Shown here piece by piece: positions 22,524-24,254 of a stretch of 24,254 bases of DNA. Source of the stretch: Rodentolepis nana. Taxonomy: Eukaryota > Platyhelminthes > Cestoda > Cyclophyllidea > Hymenolepididae. The translations under genes were made by a program, and so were the position numbers. Position 1 is the first letter of the stretch. The number at the start of each line of letters is the position of its first letter. The notes below the pieces were generated by a model, which made no database searches, had not been told where the DNA came from, and saw only the letters and a list, made by a program, of their open reading frames with translations. The stretch is taken from assembly GCA_900617975.1 (NCBI GenBank), contig UZAE01000406.1, positions 1 through 24,254 of the forward strand, given 5' to 3'.

Positions 22524-22582
22524 TTTTTATTTGGCTTTAACTCCATCGCCTGCTTGATTTTAACAGTAGGTGTCTTATTTAG
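22524..22582 (+). promoter_or_regulatory. Intercistronic region with acceptor site for BRCC36
   Basis: A pyrimidine-rich stretch (CACCTTTCTCCTTTTTATT from about 22515) is followed by two possible acceptors, TTTTAACAG at about 22566 and TGTCTTATTTAG at 22582. The second leaves only CTG before the BRCC36 ATG. A cis-intron from NDUFA12 would have to skip its stop codon, so spliced-leader trans-splicing within an operon is the simplest reading. An unspliced 5' UTR from a promoter in this gap is the alternative. Confidence 0.45.
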
Positions 22583-22585
22583 CTG

Positions 22586-23407
22586 ATGGAAGAGATTAAG
22601 CTCACTCCATCTGCTTATCAAACTATCATCACACATGCACTGACCCATGAAAAGGAGGAAATTATAGGACTATTATTGGCTGAGGAGTGTGAAGGCTATA
22701 TTCAAATTTATGCGGCAAAACCGTGCACAAGAGCTAATAAGCAATTAGACAGAGTTGAAGTGAATGACATTGAGCTTGCTCGTGGAATTGAAGATGCGGA
22801 TGTAAGTTTGTGGTAGTAACGGCCCCGATTTTGATAATATCTGCATTGTAGAAGCTTAAAAAAATATTGGGGAGAAATATCGCGGTTCTTGGATGGTACC
22901 ATTCACATCCTCATATTACAGTTCATCCAAGTTCTCATGATATTACCGCGCAGCGAGAATTTGAGAGTCTTAACCGTAAATTTTTCGGTATCATCGTGTC
23001 TGTATTTGATGGAGAAAATGAAAAGGTACGCACGCTAAATCGTACGATTTTCTGATTTTCAATTCAAATAATCACAAGCGAAACTATATTTCAGCAAGGG
23101 GAGATTAGGATTACAAGTTTTCGTTCTAATGGTGAAGCTTCAACTAAATTGACCATTGAGCCAATTCAACTCGACCCATCAACAAGATCCAAGTTATTTA
23201 AACTTGATGTGGAAAATTGGTGTTCCGTCCCCCGAGTTTTTTTGGAGGAAACCGAATCTGAACCAGTGTATGGTAAGGAAACAGTTATTCTATAGCATGT
23301 ATTTATCTTTAGATAAAATTGAAATAATCAACCAACTGTGCACAAAAACGGTATTCCCCATGGCTACTTGCTGCAACGCATTAAATGAAAAACTACAAGC
23401 ACAGTAA
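22586..23407 (+). CDS. BRCC3: BRCC36-like K63-specific JAMM deubiquitinase
   Basis: Zinc metalloprotease that cleaves K63-linked ubiquitin chains; catalytic subunit of BRISC (cytosol) and BRCA1-A (nucleus, DNA repair). Exons 22586-22801, 22852-23025, 23095-23272 and 23313-23407 give 220 aa in agreeing phases. The JAMM motif is complete: E25 in HEKEEIIGLL, then H89-S-H91, S99 and D102 within GWYHSHPHITVHPSSHD. The segment before it (LDRVEVND...) also follows BRCC36. Human BRCC36 is 316 aa; the shortfall is mainly the loop after the catalytic site and the C-terminal coiled coil. Introns are 50, 69 and 40 bp. It lies 142 bp after NDUFA12 and about 4.5 kb from the Abraxas-like gene, its likely partner. 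Confidence 0.9.
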
Positions 23408-23466
23408 CAAAATTAAAGTGCCAGACTTTTGATTTCTCTATTTTCATCTATTCCATATTTTAAGAT

Positions 23467-23476
23467 AATAAATAAA
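23467..23476 (+). promoter_or_regulatory. Polyadenylation signal of BRCC36
   Basis: Two overlapping AATAAA hexamers (23467-23472 and 23471-23476), about 60 bases after the BRCC36 stop codon. Confidence 0.65.
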
Positions 23477-23479
23477 AAT

Positions 23480-23838
23480 TATTATTCAATATGTTTTCTA
23501 CTCGTGTTTTTAGTTTTTATGATCATGCGAATGTCAAAATTTTCGTCTTCTTGTGGTTCATCAGTATCAATGATAAATAATAGGAATATTACTTTCTTGA
23601 GCAAGTAGTATCTGCTGAAAAGTTGAGTAGACCCGGAGACTGCTCCCAAGGCAAGGAAGTGGATCTGTGCGGTGGCAATCGAACTTGAATCAATGGAATA
23701 CTTTTATGCCACCATCTGCTGCAAAATTGTTAGAGTCCATTTGCTAAGTCGGTCAGTCACTGTCAAGACTGGATAACCGGTTCTGATAAGTGTATTCCCA
23801 GTTTCTCTGTGTCCCATTTTAAGCAGTCCTTCGGTTGA
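23480..23838. other. Stretch between BRCC36 and the retrotransposon fragment
   Basis: No gene or repeat recognised. In the frame of the downstream RNase H region a TGA at 23836-23838 blocks extension upstream, and no earlier RNase H motif (such as DGS) is visible in any forward frame here. Confidence 0.5.
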
Positions 23839-24254
23839 AGACTCAAAATTTTAGGAAATGGGAGAACAGGTAGTAAAATGTTGCGCTTTTCTCTATCAGC
23901 TGCTAAGAGGAAAAACAAACCAATGGTCCTACAATGGAGTCCTGGACACTGTGGCATTAAAGGCAATGAGCTTGCTGACGCACTTGCTAAGCAGGGGACA
24001 ACAATTTTGCAAGGAATAGACCGACCGATGTTTTTTCACACAATAAAGACCTTAATCAGGATAGTATTCAAGACCTCAAGGTGCAACGAACTTAAAGCTC
24101 GAACAAAGGAGAAACAGTGGACAGTGGCACTCTCCGACATAGCCGACTGGTTTAGACTACGTACCGGACACGATTGCCTGGCAAAACACCTTCACAGATT
24201 AGGAGTATACACTCAACCAATATGTCTCCTATGTGATCTACAGGAGGAAATGGA
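23839..24254 (+). mobile_element. Non-LTR retrotransposon fragment, RNase H C-terminal region (5'-truncated, runs off window)
   Basis: An open frame of 138 codons runs to the window edge. It contains the C-terminal RNase H signature VLQWSPGHCGIKGNELADALAK, shortened here to QWSPGHCGI and NELADALAK, with the conserved His and the last active-site Asp. A tail follows that is typical of I/Jockey/R1-type elements: RLRTGHDCLAKHLHRLG, then a C-x2-C start of a zinc knuckle (CLLC). The earlier RNase H motifs and the reverse transcriptase are absent upstream, so the copy is 5'-truncated near 23840-23870, as is common for these elements. The absence of stops or frameshifts over 138 codons suggests a fairly young copy. 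Confidence 0.85.

Overview
The window is eukaryotic nuclear DNA. It is AT-rich, carries five spliced protein genes with strong animal homologues, and reads in the standard code. Twelve of the 16 introns in the four smaller genes are 29-46 bp long with GT...AG ends. Introns this small, together with an acceptor-like AG just upstream of every start codon, fit a parasitic flatworm (cestode or trematode) best. That assignment is inferred from gene architecture; no species-diagnostic sequence was recognised.

Layout: 1-4.8 kb holds three copies of a roughly 300 bp retroposon-like repeat and one unrecognised two-exon candidate gene (772-1194, minus). PSMD8/RPN12, a 26S proteasome lid subunit, lies at 4835-5833 (plus, 7 exons). 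POLD1, the catalytic subunit of DNA polymerase delta, occupies 6363-15192 (minus, 14 exons, 1135 aa), with a fourth repeat copy in one intron. Its start faces, across about 410 bp, an Abraxas-like MPN-domain gene at 15603-18076 (plus, 5 exons). A 3.9 kb stretch without a recognised gene follows. NDUFA12 (mitochondrial complex I) lies at 21937-22443 and BRCC36 (K63-specific JAMM deubiquitinase) at 22586-23407, 142 bp apart on the same strand. The window ends inside the RNase H region of a non-LTR retrotransposon (about 23839-24254).

Functionally, Abraxas-family proteins and BRCC36 are partner subunits of the BRISC and BRCA1-A deubiquitinase complexes, and here they sit within 8 kb of each other. 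They share intron positions and phases around the JAMM motif, and the Abraxas-like protein keeps nearly all JAMM ligands that its human relatives have lost. PSMD8 and POLD1 add proteasome and replication functions, so most of the locus concerns ubiquitin and genome maintenance. The most interesting signals are the paired MPN genes, the microintrons, the probable trans-splicing and NDUFA12-BRCC36 operon, and a repeat family that carries a perfect splice donor. Exon models were built by hand from splice signals and homology; exact ends of a few exons could shift.
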